A DNA stretch of 22,243 bases, taken from assembly GCA_023430725.1 (NCBI GenBank), contig JAEYZD010000190.1:1-22243 (forward strand), given 5' to 3'. The stretch is from Bacteroidota bacterium. Lineage in GTDB: Bacteria; Bacteroidota; Bacteroidia; Bacteroidales; VadinHA17. Below, in pieces: positions 21,423 to 22,243 of the stretch. A model generated the notes under the pieces. That model did not search any database and was not told the DNA's origin. It was given only the letters and a program-made list of their open reading frames with translations. The translations under genes were made by a program, and so were the position numbers. Each line of letters opens with the position of its first letter. Within the stretch, counting starts at the first letter, position 1.

Positions 21423-22243
21423 TCAGTGGCTGAATCCTGTAAGGTACCTGTAAAGCTCACTGTCAGTAGACAGTATAATCGTTGTTGTTGAATCAAATGT
21501 CATCCTGAAGGTCTCCATTGACTTCATGAAGCCGTACAGACTTCTGGCGGAGGCTGACTGGTCGTAGGCGCCTGCATAAATGGCTGCCGCCCTGGCATCA
21601 GCCTTCCCGCGTATCTCTTCAGCTTTGCGGTAGGCCTCGGACTGTATCGTCTTCAGGTCGCGCTCCTTCTCACCGTTGATCTTCGAGGCTTCACCCTGAC
21701 CTTCAGACCGGAATCGCTCTGCAATCCGGTATCGCTCACTCTTCATCCTCTCATAGATCTGTGTTCTGACCTCTTCAACGTAATTCAGCCGCTTTATCCG
21801 AACGTCAAGGATGACAATACCCAGGTCCTTCGCCTTGTCATTTGCTGAGATCAGGATCATGTCCTCAATCTTTTGCCTCCCGGTTGATATATCGTTGAGG
21901 GTGTCTCCCGTCTCTTCTCCGATCAGACCAGATGACACGGGGGTCCTGTTTACTGACCTTACGATCTCATCAAGATTATGGCTTGCAATATGGTCCCGGG
22001 TTTCACCGTCAAGGATGTCTGCCAGCCTCGACTGTGCACCTCTTTCGTCTGTCAGCCGCTTGAAGAACTGAAGGGGATCTGTAATCTGCCAGCGGGCATA
22101 TGTGTCAACAAAAATGAACTTTTTATCCTTCGTCGGCACCTGGTTGGGATCACCGTCCCATTCCATGTATCTTTTTTCGAAGTAGTTGGTCCGCTGGATG
22201 AAGGGCATCTTGAGCTTCAGTCCGGGGGTGGTCTTGGCCGATC
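21423..22243 (-). CDS. hflC: HflC, membrane protease modulator (SPFH/prohibitin family), 3' part
   Basis: The gene enters from the right edge; at least 272 codons are inside. An ATG occurs at 22208, but the frame stays open to the edge and its codons read SAKTTPGLKLKMPFIQ, the usual HflC PGLxxKxPFIQ context, so 22208 is internal. The SPFH domain runs through FVDTYARWQITDPLQFF, followed by the long charged helical region with RMKSERYRIAERFRSEGQGEASKINGEKERDLKTIQSEA (about two thirds of the way in) typical of HflC. The C-terminus is SELYRYLTGFSH. HflC pairs with HflK in the inner membrane to form a large cage around FtsH and moderate its proteolysis. hflK is expected just outside the window. 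Confidence 0.93.
   Translation of the reverse strand, partial: SAKTTPGLKLKMPFIQRTNYFEKRYMEWDGDPNQVPTKDKKFIFVDTYARWQITDPLQFFKRLTDERGAQSRLADILDGETRDHIASHNLDEIVRSVNRTPVSSGLIGEETGDTLNDISTGRQKIEDMILISANDKAKDLGIVILDVRIKRLNYVEEVRTQIYERMKSERYRIAERFRSEGQGEASKINGEKERDLKTIQSEAYRKAEEIRGKADARAAAIYAGAYDQSASARSLYGFMKSMETFRMTFDSTTTIILSTDSELYRYLTGFSH

Noticed and set aside
22208..22243. hflC starting at the ATG at 22208
   Set aside because: The upstream codons keep the HflC-specific PGLKLKMPFIQ context, so the true start is outside the window.
1..22243. Mobile element, prophage or CRISPR array
   Set aside because: No transposase, integrase, terminal repeats or spaced repeats were seen; gene content and base composition look uniform and chromosomal.

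Overview
The window reads as a chromosomal segment of a Bacteroidota bacterium, probably Bacteroidales-like. Signs of this are the promoter elements of the TTG-N18..20-TAnnTTTG type (before ilvD and before the Gfo/Idh/MocA gene), the near absence of strong Shine-Dalgarno sequences, a TonB-dependent receptor with an N-terminal carboxypeptidase-regulatory-like domain, lipoproteins of unknown function, and a HYC_CC_PP-like small metal protein. The species cannot be named from this evidence. No insertion sequence, phage, CRISPR array, tRNA or rRNA was seen. Gene density is high, and no stretch over 300 bases lacks a gene or leader element. The largest gaps are 5302-5572 (ilv leader), 10470-10693, 20570-20779 and 21212-21422.

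Region 1 (1-5500, minus strand) is a branched-chain amino acid operon, transcribed ilvD-ilvB-ilvN-ilvC-leuA; the first 17 codons of leuA run off the left edge. A leader of about 155 nt precedes ilvD. It holds a Bacteroidota-type promoter, a 19-codon leader peptide (MNHTSLFIIALFILIAISG, 5 Ile and 3 Leu codons), a segment able to act as antiterminator, and an intrinsic terminator with a 9-U tail just before ilvD. This is a complete candidate for ribosome-mediated transcription attenuation, and it is the most interesting element of the window.

Region 2 (5573-7620, minus) holds two lipoproteins of unknown function. They share an N-terminal HIYVAP...NIAKA domain followed by a membrane segment; only the longer one carries an extra C-terminal domain.

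Region 3 (7728-10469, minus) holds the two-step threonine catabolism pair tdh-kbl, closed by a hairpin terminator, and a MazG-like nucleotide pyrophosphohydrolase.

Region 4 (10651-14999, plus) is a tightly packed run: a Tat-exported Gfo/Idh/MocA oxidoreductase, gltX, a TatD-family hydrolase and tcdA. It meets a minus-strand serine hydrolase lipoprotein with a 40-bp convergent coding overlap.

Region 5 (16578-19788, minus) looks like a metal-handling module: a Cys/His-rich HYC_CC_PP-like protein, a TonB-dependent receptor with a CKAACC motif in its plug, and a periplasmic HMA (CxxC) protein.

Region 6 (19837-22243) holds dodecin and the BON-LysM protein Kbp on the minus strand, divergent from mscL on the plus strand. 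A strong bidirectional terminator separates mscL from the 3' part of hflC, which enters from the right edge.
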